Positions 11,151 through 20,600 of a stretch of 64,000 nt of DNA are shown here, one piece after another. Source of the DNA: Pomphorhynchus laevis (taxonomy: Eukaryota > Acanthocephala > Palaeacanthocephala > Echinorhynchida > Pomphorhynchidae); NCBI GenBank assembly GCA_012934845.2, contig WNNJ02003437.1, forward strand, positions 101,199-165,198. Direction: 5' to 3'. The notes under the pieces were generated by a model. That model had not been told where the DNA came from and did not search any database. It saw nothing but the letters and a program-made list of their open reading frames with translations. The translations under genes were made by a program, and so were the position numbers. Position 1 is the stretch's first letter. Every line of letters starts with the position of its first letter.

Positions 11151-11480
11151 ACACAATCACATTCTAAAGCTACCGGCTAAGTTCAAATGTAAAATAACTA
11201 TATAGCACAGTTAATGCTCCAAAAGCGAATAACAAAAGCAAATTTTATGAAAACTTTTTACTCTTCAATTTTAAAAGAATAATATTGTAATTGTTTTATT
11301 TTATGAATATTTTTTGAATTGTAATGATTTTGTTGCTGGTTTTATTGCATTTATTGAATTGTATAAATTGTTCGGAACTTTACGTGTGCACTATAACTAA
11401 AGAAGACAGTCATATAGTCGAAACGTTTTAAATAAATTTTAGATTTCAAAATCTCTTTTTCTAGTTATAACTATTTATTT
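11151..11480. other. AT-rich stretch with LINE/PLE-like 3' tail motif
   Basis: No gene seen. Near 11399-11432 the plus strand reads CTAAAGA-AGACAGTC-AT..AGTCGAAACGTTTTAAATAAA, resembling the 3' ends of PLE and LINE copies elsewhere, where CTGANGA-stem-GAAAC (the half hammerhead core) precedes the tail. Here CTGA is CTAA, so it is at best a decayed remnant. Confidence 0.35.
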
Positions 11481-12262
11481 CTGGACTTCGATCATCAGCT
11501 CCATCAGTCTAATGTATCACTCCGAGACGCCCCTAACCACCCAGCAGTCATCGTCAGTCGGATGAAGTGGTTAGAGTGCGTTTCGACTGCTTTTGTGATA
11601 ACTATAAAGACACCAGCAATTCCTCACGATGCTAAACAAAACTCAGGTGCAGAAAGCGTTTTTACTGGCTTGTTGCGTGTGTGGACCTTCTAGTTATTCT
11701 TTATATAAGGCACAAATGCGTATCCGTTGGTTACGAGGGCACTGAATTTCTCACAGGATTCCGAAAGGAATACGTTTTTTATAAATTGGTAGTGCGAAAA
11801 ATCGCTTGAAACTGTGGTCCAGGAGCCAAAACTGGCTACGATTGATTTTAAATCCATATGAGCTGCTAAAAAAACTGGACTTCGATCATCAGCTCCATCA
11901 GTCTAATGTATCACTCCGAGACGCCCCTAACCACCCAGCAGTCATCGTCAGTCGGATGAAGTGGTTAGGGTGCGTTTCGACTGCTTTTGTGAAAACTATA
12001 AAGACACCAGCAATTCCTCACGATGCTAAACAAAACTCAGGTGCATAAAGCGTTTTTACTGGCTTGTTGCGTGTGTGGACCTTCTAGTTATTCTTTATAT
12101 GCACAAATGCGTATCCGTTGGTTACGAGGGCACTGAATTTCTCACAGGATTCCGAAAGGAATACGTTTTTTATAAATTGGTAGTGCGAAAAAATCGCTTG
12201 AAACTGTGATCCAGGAACCAAAACTGGCTACGATTGATTTTAAATCCATATGAGCTGCTATA
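11481..12262 (-). repeat. tRNA-derived tandem repeat S2, two 394-bp units
   Basis: Units start at 11481 and 11875 and are almost identical. The minus strand has a tRNA-like segment: GGTGGTTAGGGGCG (A box, near 11529-11542) and GATCGAAGTCC (B-box-like, 11483-11493) at tRNA spacing. It also has GCAGTCGAAACG and CTGACGATGACTGC, which can pair (GCAGTC/GACTGC) and contain the hammerhead words GAAAC and CTGACGA, but in an order and spacing that does not complete the fold. A tandem SINE or retrozyme-like family unrelated in sequence to S1 is inferred. Confidence 0.65.
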
Positions 12263-12316
12263 TATAATGTTGTATGCTAAACTGTCTTCCAGGATCACCC
12301 ATGATTCGTTTATATA

Positions 12317-12609
12317 TTCCAAATTTTTCAAAAAAATGGTGGTTAAAGGATGACAACAATTTACAACGGTATTTTACTAGTTTCGCGTTTCACACGCTTA
12401 TAAAAACAACAATCCAGAAAATAACAAAAACTATTAGTTTTTATTATTTTCTGGATTGTTGTTTTTATGATTGTTCCAGAAAATAATAAAAACTATTAGT
12501 TTTTATTATTTTCTGGATTGTTGTTTTTAGAAGCGTGTGAAACGCGAAACTAGTAAAAAACGTTGTAAATTGTTGTCATCTTTTAACCACCAGTTTATTG
12601 AAAAATTTG

Positions 12610-12616
<7 letters not shown>
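12317..12616. repeat. 300-bp near-perfect palindrome
   Basis: The left arm TTCCAAATTTTTCAAAAAAA... through GTTTCGCGTTTCACACGC is mirrored by GCGTGTGAAACGCGAAACTA... through AAAATTTGGAA on the right. The centre holds two nested copies of CCAGAAAATAA-AAACTATTAGTTTTTATTATTTTCTGG, each palindromic. It has no coding content. The fold could act as a recombination or replication hairpin. A foldback transposon is possible, but no target duplication was identified. Confidence 0.8.

Positions 12617-12697
<81 letters not shown>
12611..12697. repeat. (AT)n microsatellite
   Basis: An uninterrupted TA run of about 86 bases between the palindrome and the hammerhead element. A second run lies at 13354-13441, so the hammerhead dimer is bracketed by (AT)n, perhaps from a preference of the element for AT microsatellites. 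Confidence 0.95.
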
Positions 12698-12700
<3 letters not shown>

Positions 12701-12907
12701 AAGTATAAATTGAAAAGCAGTCCAGGATCCACGAGGGATTCCATTTATATTTCTAAAATGTTCAGATTGAAACTGGAGCGAACTACATGGACTGCTTTTC
12801 AATTTATACTTTAACAAAATATAATTGAATCTTTTTATAGATCAGCAGAGAACTACATAGATTTGTTTCAGTGTGTGTTAATGTGCCATTGGATAAGAGT
12901 CATGTTC

Positions 12908-12951
12908 ACGCTACTGAAGAGTCCCGTAAGGATGAAACACTTGTCTAGCGT
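12908..12951 (+). ncRNA. Type I hammerhead ribozyme, unit 1 of R1
   Basis: Stem I ACGCTA (12908-12913) pairs with TAGCGT (12946-12951). The core CTGAAGA (12914-12920, fitting CUGANGA) is followed by stem II GTCC-CGTAA-GGAT, GAAA (12934-12937), a very short stem III CAC/TTG, and cleavage triplet GTC ending at 12945. Stem II closes with a G-T wobble and stem III has one mismatch, so this copy is probably weaker than unit 2. Short stem III hammerheads of this kind are known from PLEs and retrozymes and may act as dimers. Confidence 0.78.
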
Positions 12952-13203
12952 TGTGTTTTGCGTTTGATTACGCATGGTTTGGGTTCATTGGATTACTGGG
13001 CGCACACTTTGGTAAATAGATGTAGTTCGCTCCAGTTTCAATCTGAACATTTTAGAAATATAAATGGAATCCCTCGTGGATCCTGGACTGCTTTTCAATT
13101 TATACTTTAACAAAATATAATTGAATCTTTTTATAGATCAGCAGAGAACTACATAGATTTGTTTCAGTGTGTGTTAATGTGCCATTGGATAAGAGTCATG
13201 TTC

Positions 13204-13247
13204 ACGCTACTGAAGAGTCCCGTAAGGACGAAACACGTGTCTAGCGT
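13204..13247 (+). ncRNA. Type I hammerhead ribozyme, unit 2 of R1
   Basis: All core parts match: ACGCTA/TAGCGT stem I, CTGAAGA (13210-13216), stem II GTCC-CGTAA-GGAC, GAAA (13230-13233), stem III CAC/GTG with no loop, and GTC with the cut after 13241. Relative to unit 1, both changed positions restore pairing (GGAT to GGAC, TTG to GTG). The self-complementary CACGTG suggests the active form is a dimeric or tandem RNA. Confidence 0.85.
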
Positions 13248-13351
13248 TGTGTTTTGCGTTTGATTACGCATGGTTTGAGTTCATTGGATTACTGGGCGCA
13301 CACTTTGGTAAATAGATGTAGTTCGCTCCAGTTTCAATCTGAACATTTTAG

Positions 13352-13353
<2 letters not shown>

Positions 13354-13441
<88 letters not shown>
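13354..13441. repeat. (TA)n microsatellite
   Basis: An uninterrupted TA run directly after the second R1 unit. The ORF across it is only IYIY repeats and not a gene. Confidence 0.95.
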
Positions 13442-13442
<1 letters not shown>

Positions 13443-13443
<1 letters not shown>

Positions 13444-14190
13444 CCGTTTGAGATCATGAAGATCGATTGGAATCGGGACTGGTGATCCTTTGATGGATTC
13501 TTATTTATGTAACGAATAGTTGCTAGGTCACACGAGGTGACTTTCGCATTGAAAACCAGCTACAGAATCCTTCCTTCATGATATCCAATTCCATACACCC
13601 TGACTACTAACGGCGCCATTGCCACAACCGTTTTCGTTTCGCCCGCTTTTTGCCACATGTTGGTAGCCCCGGGCTCGTCAGAAGGCTGACTACCAACTCT
13701 TCGCCTTTTGAAATTTGACTTATCCGAGATTCGAGCTGTCGCTCTCCGTACTTGGCTTGCGCTCTTGACTGCTAGGCTACGAATCCAGGATTACCTGATT
13801 TTACACAGTATATGAAACCTTCCATCATGATATCCAGGAACTGTATTGTCCGAGATGCTCTCTGGAATCTCGGACAGGGTGTATGGAATTAAATATCATA
13901 AAGGAAGGATTCTGTGGCTGGTTTTCAATGCGAAAGTCACCAAGTGTGACCTAGCAACTATTCAATGCATAAATAAGCATCCATCAAAGGATCACCAGTC
14001 CCGATTTAAATCGATCTCTATGATCCCATACGAAACAATCTATAATAAGCATGCCAGAGAGCATCTCGGACAATACAGTTTATGGATATCATGATGGAAG
14101 GTTCTATATACTGTGTGAAATCTGGTAATTCTGGATTCGTAGCCTAGCAGTCAAGAGCGCAAGCCAAAGTACGGAGAACGACAGCTCGAA
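13443..14190. mobile_element. tRNA-head plus hammerhead element S3, two inverted copies
   Basis: Copy 1 is on the minus strand (13875 down to 13443). Copy 2 is on the plus strand (13876-14190, truncated by a PLE). Segment A (13443-13605) reappears inverted at 13876-14040 and segment B (13735-13875) at 14050-14190, giving order A B A' B' instead of the B' A' order of a simple inverted duplication, as if copy 2 were a circular permutation. The minus strand of copy 1 holds a tRNA-like head: A box TAGCCTAGCAGTC (13767-13779) and B box AGCTCGAATCTCGG (13724-13737), followed by a hammerhead. This layout recalls the schistosome Sm-alpha elements (pol III boxes plus hammerhead). Confidence 0.75.
13598..13685 (-). 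ncRNA. Hammerhead ribozyme in S3
   Basis: Minus strand: CCTT (13685-13682), core CTGACGA (13681-13675), stem II GCCCG (13674-13670) pairing perfectly with CGGGC (13645-13641), then GAAA (13640-13637), a long imperfect stem III arm with ACGG/CCGT, cleavage triplet GTC (13604-13602), and AGGG (13601-13598) pairing with CCTT as stem I. All invariant core bases are present. Stem III is long and irregular, which is the weakest part of the call. Confidence 0.7.
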
Positions 14191-14943
14191 GTGTTTATGC
14201 CTCTTCATGAGGAAAACATAGTGATATATTTTGAGTACACCAGTGAGTGTCCCAAGGCAGGTGTAACAACAAATTATATTTTATATATTTGCACACTTTT
14301 AAGTGTCCCTGTTAAACAGCATTTATATTAAAAAGAATTTAGTGCCTGATGCATGGTTAAACTGTAATAGTCACTGCCATGCACAGAGCTTATGCTAAAT
14401 TCCCTCCGATGATTCAGATTAAGGGTAGTTCTGTTTTTCGAGCTTTAAACACTGTTTAAGCGTGTGTTAAGGTGCCTATAGATGATTATAGAAGTCACGG
14501 TACTGATGAGCTCCGTTAGAGCGAAACTCGTATACCGTTGTGAAGTTTGTCGTCACACATAGGATGACTGGGCATACGTAGCGACGTTGAATAATGCAAG
14601 AATAATTCGGTTCTAGTTTTTGGTCTGATGAGGATATATAGGATACTGTCTGGTGTTTATGCCTCTTCATGAGGAAAAAATAGTGATATATATTGGCCAT
14701 ACTGAGCAAGGTATAAATAAAATAGTAAGCCATCATAAATATACACTTAAACGTGGAACAAGCTGTGCCTTAGTTGATCAAAGCATTAATAATGATCACA
14801 TAATTGATTTCGATGGAACTACTATATTATTAAAAGAATCCAGGGTGTTTAAACTCAAGATCTTAGAAGTGTTTTACATTAACAAACTAAAGGATAACTT
14901 AATGGTTGGTAATAAAGCTGACTTAACCTTAAAATTAATATAA
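14191..14943 (+). mobile_element. PLE-2 fragment with 462-bp direct repeat and hammerhead
   Basis: GTGTTTATGCCTCTTCATGA... occurs at 14191 and again at 14653, so 14191-14652 acts like a terminal-repeat unit. From 14653 an open frame of about 96 codons reads VFMPLHEEKIVIYIGHTEQG and then INKIVSHHKYTLKRG, ALVDQSINNDHIIDFD and KILEVFYINKL, the GIY-YIG endonuclease end of a Penelope element (compare YIGET...H...A.H....H.IDW...LE..YI). The unit contains a hammerhead core, as described for PLE terminal repeats. The RT is missing. Confidence 0.78.
14497..14538 (+). ncRNA. Type I hammerhead ribozyme in PLE-2 repeat
   Basis: Stem I ACGGTA (14497-14502) pairs with TACCGT (14533-14538). The core CTGATGA (14503-14509) is perfect, stem II is GCTC-CGTTA-GAGC, GAAA is at 14523-14526, then CTCG and TA before the cut. 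The cleavage triplet would be GTA and stem III is almost absent (one C-G pair). An outer stem, TCAC/GTGA, extends stem I past a bulge. This matches the minimal hammerheads reported in PLEs, though a 1-bp stem III would need dimer help. Confidence 0.75.
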
Positions 14944-14944
14944 A

Positions 14945-15480
14945 CGAAATCCTTTGATTATAAAAAAATTTGTTACTTAACATTTTATAATTTTAGGTTT
15001 TTAATTTGTTTTGCTCTAACAAAACAAATTTTATGAACAATTAGAAATATTAAACAACTTTTAAGAGATAATAAGCTAAAAGATCTTTATGTAAATATAA
15101 GTTTTTTCCAAGGATATCATTTGTTCAATAAATCAAAAATTAATTAACGATTATGATAGGCTAAGTTGTATAATAGACAGTTATTGTAATATAAAATACT
15201 ATAATCGGACAATAAATTTTTAATAATAACAAGAAAAATATACACTACCCCATACTTCATTGATAAATACGTGAATAATATAAAAAAGGTAGACAAAGTA
15301 AAAAATAATAAGATCGGATTTAAGTAAATATATTCCTTAAATAAGATATAATTAATAAGATAATTAATAAGATATAAGATATAAATGATATATAATTTTT
15401 CGTACATTAGGATGAAAATTTTGTAATTATAATAAAGAATTGAGATCAATATGATTTCAATAAAATCCCCTTTTATAATT
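14945..15480 (+). mobile_element. P3-family PLE, 5' region fragment
   Basis: Stretches such as AAGATCTTTATGTAAATATA and ATACTATAATCGGACAATAAAT recur at 35095-35240 in a longer P3 copy. One reading gives TPYFIDKYVNNIKKVDKVKN, resembling the pre-RT region of PLE proteins. The copy is full of stops. The opposite-strand ORF here is an AT-rich shadow. Confidence 0.65.
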
Positions 15481-16049
15481 CTTTACTTAACATTTAATAA
15501 TTTTAGGATTTTAATTTGTTTTTATCCAAATTTTTATAACATTAAATATGTTTGCAATTTTTTGTTTAAAATGTTTTGGCTGTTCCTCTAATTTGTTATT
15601 TTATTTCTTCATTATATTTTTTCCTTTTGTATTTTTTCATGTTGTTCTTTTTATGAATACATATGCTTTGTAATTTTGTTGTACATTTTAGTGTCTTTTT
15701 TATTTAATTATTGTTTTTGTTTGATGAGGTCCATACAAAAGAAAACGTTGCATGCAAATGTGTACGCAACGATTTTGATTCCAGCATCAATGTACAAACC
15801 AACAAAAAAACTTTATTTATGTGATTCTTTTTTTTCGTGTTAATTCCTGAAGATGCTAGTAGTTTCTAGCGAAATATCAAAATATTTTTTTGTATATCTG
15901 ATTGCTCCTGGATATAATGACATATATGGTCATCACATAACATATATGTTACGTGAGTAAAGAAAAAAACGCCAAGAAACTTTATTTATATGCAGGGCAA
16001 ATTTTGCAATCTTCGTGTTCAAGTGTATAATTTCGTGTTCAAGTGTATT
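15481..16049 (+). other. AT-rich stretch with family J 3'-end copy
   Basis: No gene. At 15825-15910 the sequence TCGTGTTAATTCCTGAAGAT..CTAGTAGTTTCTAGCGAAATAT closely matches 20495-20580, past the family-J LINE RT. It is therefore a 3' end of the same or a related family lying just upstream of LINE J, suggesting a head-to-tail pair or a terminal repeat. Confidence 0.55.
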
Positions 16050-16311
16050 ATTTGCAAGCAGTATCCTCCGCCTCAAAGAAATTTATTTGAGCTAATTTCC
16101 TATCAAGAGTTGATCCTATCTTGACAAAGCCCAATATCCTAATTGGTCGGCTTCAGACGATAGGGTGAGTGTTTTTTTTCTTTTTGCTTTTAGTTTCTAT
16201 TTGCATATTTAGTTTTGTTTGTATATTTATCTATTTTTTGTGCATATCCATCTTTTTTATTTTTATTTTCTTTTTTTCTTTATGTTCACTTATATATAGC
16301 ATAAAAATCGC

Positions 16312-17167
16312 ATGTCTTGTGAAATACAAGACATTAAAAACGCAAATCACCTATATCGATTAATACTTATAAAAGAGGTAGAGAAGGAATTTCCAGCGCA
16401 AAAGATGCTTCTGTCAATAAGACAGGACGCTTTCGCGCTGAAAATAACTTGGGATAATGACGAAGGCAAAACTACCTTTCAAAAGAATATTAGAGGTACC
16501 GTCAAAGATAACATCTCTCTGGAAAGTATATTTGAGTGGTACATTTTGAAAGATGGTTTTGCCAGAATAACATTCAAAAATGTAAATATAAAAGAAACAT
16601 TCCGGATAAAGCTACAACAAATAAAAGGAATCAAAGTCACTGACACTTCTCTACGTGCTACGGGAATCCTTAGGGGTGTCACGTCGTTCGCAGAGGAAGA
16701 TGATGTCAAGGATTTGACAGAAGTACGGAATAGCTGTAATAAAAAATGTAAATCCTATAACCAAGCTTACAGCTCTTTTCTTGTGAAATGAGCTGTTAGT
16801 GATTTACAAAAGCTGCGCGACTCTCGACCTGGAATTTTGGGTCATCTAATCAAATTGGTAATTTTCGATGAGGATGACCTGAAATTCCGGTATCCGCAGT
16901 GCTACCGCTGTCAGCGATGGGGTCACTTTTTCAAACATGTGTTTGGAAAGTGGTCCTCGCTGTGCGCACTGTGGAGACGAGCATGAATCACAAAATTGTG
17001 AAAAAAGGTCCGAAAGACCTAAGTGTGCTAACTGTATACATTCACATGGGGCTTATTCTCATACATGCACAAATTTTAAAGAATATTTAAAGTGGGTGGA
17101 TGCTGATAAAAAAGCGTGTGAACGAGCACAAACCTTTTTACAAGCCGCAAAAAAAACAATCGGGTGA
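16312..17167 (+). pseudogene. Family J ORF1, zinc-knuckle protein
   Basis: The first piece (16312-16791, 159 codons) starts MSCEIQDIKNANHLYRLILI and contains an RRM-like or gag-like fold region. After a stop, the frame resumes with KFRYPQCYRCQRWGHFF and, one frame over, GPRCAHCGDEHESQNC and RPKCANCIHSHGAYSHTC, three CCHC-type knuckles ending in NFKEYLKW, the usual ORF1 signature of I/Jockey LINEs. Few breaks, so ORF1 decayed less than ORF2. Confidence 0.78.
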
Positions 17168-17564
17168 TCAACATGTCTCCGAAATGAAAATGTTGACCGA
17201 CCGACTATACGAAGTGAAAAAAAAGGTGACGATAGTGACCGCGGAAAATAAAAATCTAAAAAGAAGATTATTATCAAAATAGAATGAAATACAAAGTTTG
17301 AAAAAAGATATAAGCAGAATATCAATAAGTAAATACAAAAATTATAATGAAAATAAAAATAGTACAAAAAAACTCAAATCCTTTTGCAACTTTAAAAAAC
17401 CCAGATCCAGAAAGGGATGGTGGAAACATGGAGTTTGGCTCCTTAGTTTCTTCATACTCGGAAGGATCTGCTATTTTTAAAGTCGTGCACAGACAGGCGA
17501 GGAAATATAGCTCTTCAAACGGAGGAGATACCAAGTTAGGGGAACAACGTTTTCCTGCAGATGC

Positions 17565-20060
17565 AGCCATGTAAAAAGCGGCGCATTCAGTACAATTTGT
17601 CTGAGGACATCTTTTTGATAAGTTGGAATATAGGAAACGTTAGGAACCTAGTTCAATATTCCGATTTGAATCATGGGAATGTTCTCTTTCTGCAGGAGGC
17701 GCGTTCTCCACAGGTTTAAAACACTTTAAACAGTTTCGAAAATTACAAAATTTTCACATATCAAGTTGACGGTAAGTTAGAGCTCACCCTGTCTCAATGA
17801 CAAGCAAGCGTCTTAACGCTTGCTTGATTTCAGAGGGGTTCAGTGACGTTGGCTCTTATCAACTTCTGAAATTTTTCGTTTCCCGTCGTCCGGTGTATGT
17901 AGCAAACTGCTACATAAATCCGGGTGGCTGGCGACGAAGCATAGTAAGAAGGCCGTCAAGAAGTTGCTGCTCAGAGTGTTTAATGCCGTTGCCCACTACA
18001 TTGTTGATGACCTTAATGGCTCCGAAGGAGCCCGAGTGGGATCACTGATTGACCAAATCGGCGAGGCCATAATCCCACTAGAGGGAACGTTTCTCCGGCG
18101 TCATACAGGTTACTAATCCATTTTAGATATCGCAATTAATCTAAAAATGTCAAGTTTAAAATAAAATGGTTAAAAACATAGAATGGGGAGGGTTTAATGA
18201 CGGACATAAGCTTGTAAACTGGGTTTGGAAGGAATAAATGGTCAAAAAAAAACAGATTTTAACCGACCAAGGCTGGTATACGCTTACAACCAAAAATTTA
18301 AATGTTTTTAACCAATAATAATGATAATAATATTAATGAAATTTTAAATTATATAACGAATGAATGTGAGAATGTGTGTGAGTACATGAAAATTTTTAAT
18401 GAATTGAGCGTGAATGTTAAAATGAATAGTTTTAATGATTTTAGTTCAAATTTTATAAATAATCAATTTTATTTTTTGTTAAATAATAATTTTTTATACA
18501 ATTTAAATGCTGAATTATATAATTCAGCAAATAAACACCTGCGGGCAAAACGACCACCATTGCCAAAATACAATCCTAAGGCCTTGCACATTACGAAGCT
18601 CCTTTGGGGATTAAGAGCTTATTCTAATCCGTCCGATCGGAGAAGGTTTCTCATGTGCCGACTCTAAGATCAAATCGATAAAGAGTCGTTGAAGCCTGAT
18701 GCAAGAAAGCTGCTGTCCTACAATACTTTCTAAAAAGAATGGTGGTAATTAATAAGGAAGACCACCTTTCAGTCTTGGAGAGCAGCAGCTTCCAAGTGGA
18801 TTGCTTCAAAGGGAATTTAGATTGTATTAGATGAAATGAAAAAGAAACATCCCTCAAATGTAATGATATGCTCCGAGGATGTACATCTTCGAATAAGGTT
18901 GAAGCTTACTTTCCATCATATTGACCAATTGGCAGAGGATATCACACTTGAAGATCTCTTGGGTGCGTGGCCGATCAGGCCTAAGACGTCATTTAATGGC
19001 ATCTCGGCGTGTGCGGCTGCTACCAAGCTGATCGACGAGGAACTTCTGAGGCATATCTCGACTAAACTGATAGCTTCATCGCTAGCAGCCTGCCCAGATA
19101 TTGCACTCGGAAAAGTTATATTTCTTCCAAAGTGTCAATGGGTGTCAACGGTTAAGGACACGAGACCAATCACCATATCCAATAATATGTGATGACCTAT
19201 GAGAGAGATCTGGCAAGATACCTGGCTCGCCACTACGAGTCGCGTGGACTGTTGGGTGACCACATTCACGGGTTTTGTAGTGGTAGGGGAACTGTAAAAG
19301 CAATCAGGGCGTTGCAGGGTTTTCTCACCAAGGATACACGACCGGCACTGCTGTATTCTTTTGACGTGTCTGCAGCCTTTGACAACATCCACTCGACTCA
19401 GTAATGGAAACGTTGAGAAGAGATGTTGTTCCACTGGACATTCTGCGTCGAGTGTGGGAATTTTGGAGAGCAGAAGTTCCTATCTAGAAGACGACAAGGG
19501 TCCCTTGTATAAGCTATCCAAGCGTCTTCCTTAAGGGTCCCCTTTATCGCCAATCCTTTATATGATTACGACAAGGAGAGTCTTGGATGGACTTTTGGAT
19601 AGAAACACTAGTGGTACTATCTATGAGGACGATATATCGATTGTGTTTAAAAGAGACTCCTTTTCTGACAGGAGATTCAAAGACGGTGAAATCTGTTGTG
19701 AATGGGATTGCTAGACGCCTGTTTAAGTTGGGTTTGTCGTTAAACCCAACGAAAAGCAATTTCATTCACTACAAATTTCGCAAATCAGGACGCCATGCTA
19801 AATTATTTGGTGCTCTTCTGGGGAATCGGAAGAGACAAATAAGGATACTAGGATATGTCTTCGTATCTAGGCTGCACTGGAGATCAGACATGACAAAATG
19901 TTTTATATTAGTAAAAAAGGTATAAAGTTGTTCTGTCGTGCAAAACGTTTAAATGTTAGTTTTAGAATGTGTATAGTAGTGCTCAACGCGTTTGTGTTGA
20001 GTGGCAAATATACTTTTATTCAAATAATCGTCCACCATAAAAACGTTATAGATTGTTAAA
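17565..20060 (+). pseudogene. Family J ORF2 (endonuclease and RT), heavily broken
   Basis: It starts MQPCKKRRIQYNLSEDIFLI followed by SWNIGNVRNLVQYSDLNHG and LFLQEARSP, an APE endonuclease N-terminus. The RT gives KVIFLPK, TRPITISNNM, HGFCSGRGTVKAIRALQGF, SFDVSAAFDNIHS and YEDDISIVF (the YxDD box). The stretch 17900-18540 between them is AT-rich and hard to read as endonuclease, so part of that domain may be replaced. Not functional. Confidence 0.72.
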
Positions 20061-20600
20061 AAGGCTTCTAGAATTAATTAAAAAAGAATTTAATAATGAT
20101 GAATATTTGAAGAATAAATAAATTAAAAGATATGTAAAGTTTTATAATTTAAAAATAAAAAATTTTTGAATAATTTTAATTTTTTTAATGAATTTGACTT
20201 ACTTTGTTTGTGTTTAATTTAAAATCTCATGTAAATTATTTGTTATATAAAAAATGAAATAGAATTTTATTATTAAAATGTGATTTTATTTATTTTAACC
20301 ATTGTTTTTACAATCACAAATCCGGAAAGAAAAATAATTACGACAGTCAAAAGACAAATGATTCCCGTAGACGAGTTTGCAGAAGAGCGCATATGGGCGT
20401 GGAGATACTTTTCATAAATTCAACGTTCATTGTTAATCAATGTTTTTTACTTTAATAAATTCTTACATTTATTTGTGATTTATTTTTTTTTCGTGTTAAT
20501 TCCCGAAGATACTAGTAGTTTCTAGCGCAATATCAAAATATTTTTTGTTGTCGTTCAACTATACCTGGTTGTTCCTGGATATTTAAAAATTATGCTGTAT

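Larger units (their letters stand above)
12697..13355 (+). mobile_element. Hammerhead retrozyme-like dimer R1, 296-bp units
   Basis: Two direct units with a period of exactly 296 bp occupy about 12789-13355. They are preceded by an inverted partial copy (12697-12788, GTTAAAGTATAAATTGAAAA mirrored at 12788 onward). Each unit carries a type I hammerhead core on the plus strand. Short, non-coding, tandem, hammerhead-bearing units are the defining traits of animal and plant retrozymes, whose RNAs self-cleave, circularise and are thought to be copied by other elements' RTs. No ORF is present. Confidence 0.8.
16050..20600 (+). mobile_element. LINE family J (I/Jockey group)
   Basis: A 5' region with two TCGTGTTCAAGTGTA words (16012-16040) is followed by ORF1 with zinc knuckles (16312-17167), then ORF2 with endonuclease (from about 17565) and RT (18836-19925), and an AT-rich 3' region ending near the CCGAAGATACTAG..CTAGCGCAATATC motif (20505-20545). 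The layout is that of a two-ORF LINE. More than ten stops and frameshifts. It is distinct from family I at the protein level. Confidence 0.82.

Noticed and set aside
11481-12262. Complete hammerhead in S2
   Set aside because: GAAAC and CTGACGA with a pairing stem II exist, but between them there is no G-T-H cleavage triplet and no stem I or III.
13254-13451. ORF of IYIY repeats
   Set aside because: It is only the translation of the (TA)n microsatellite.
15144-15449. AT-rich minus-strand ORF rich in I, L, F and Y
   Set aside because: It lies opposite P3 PLE sequence and is explained by base composition.
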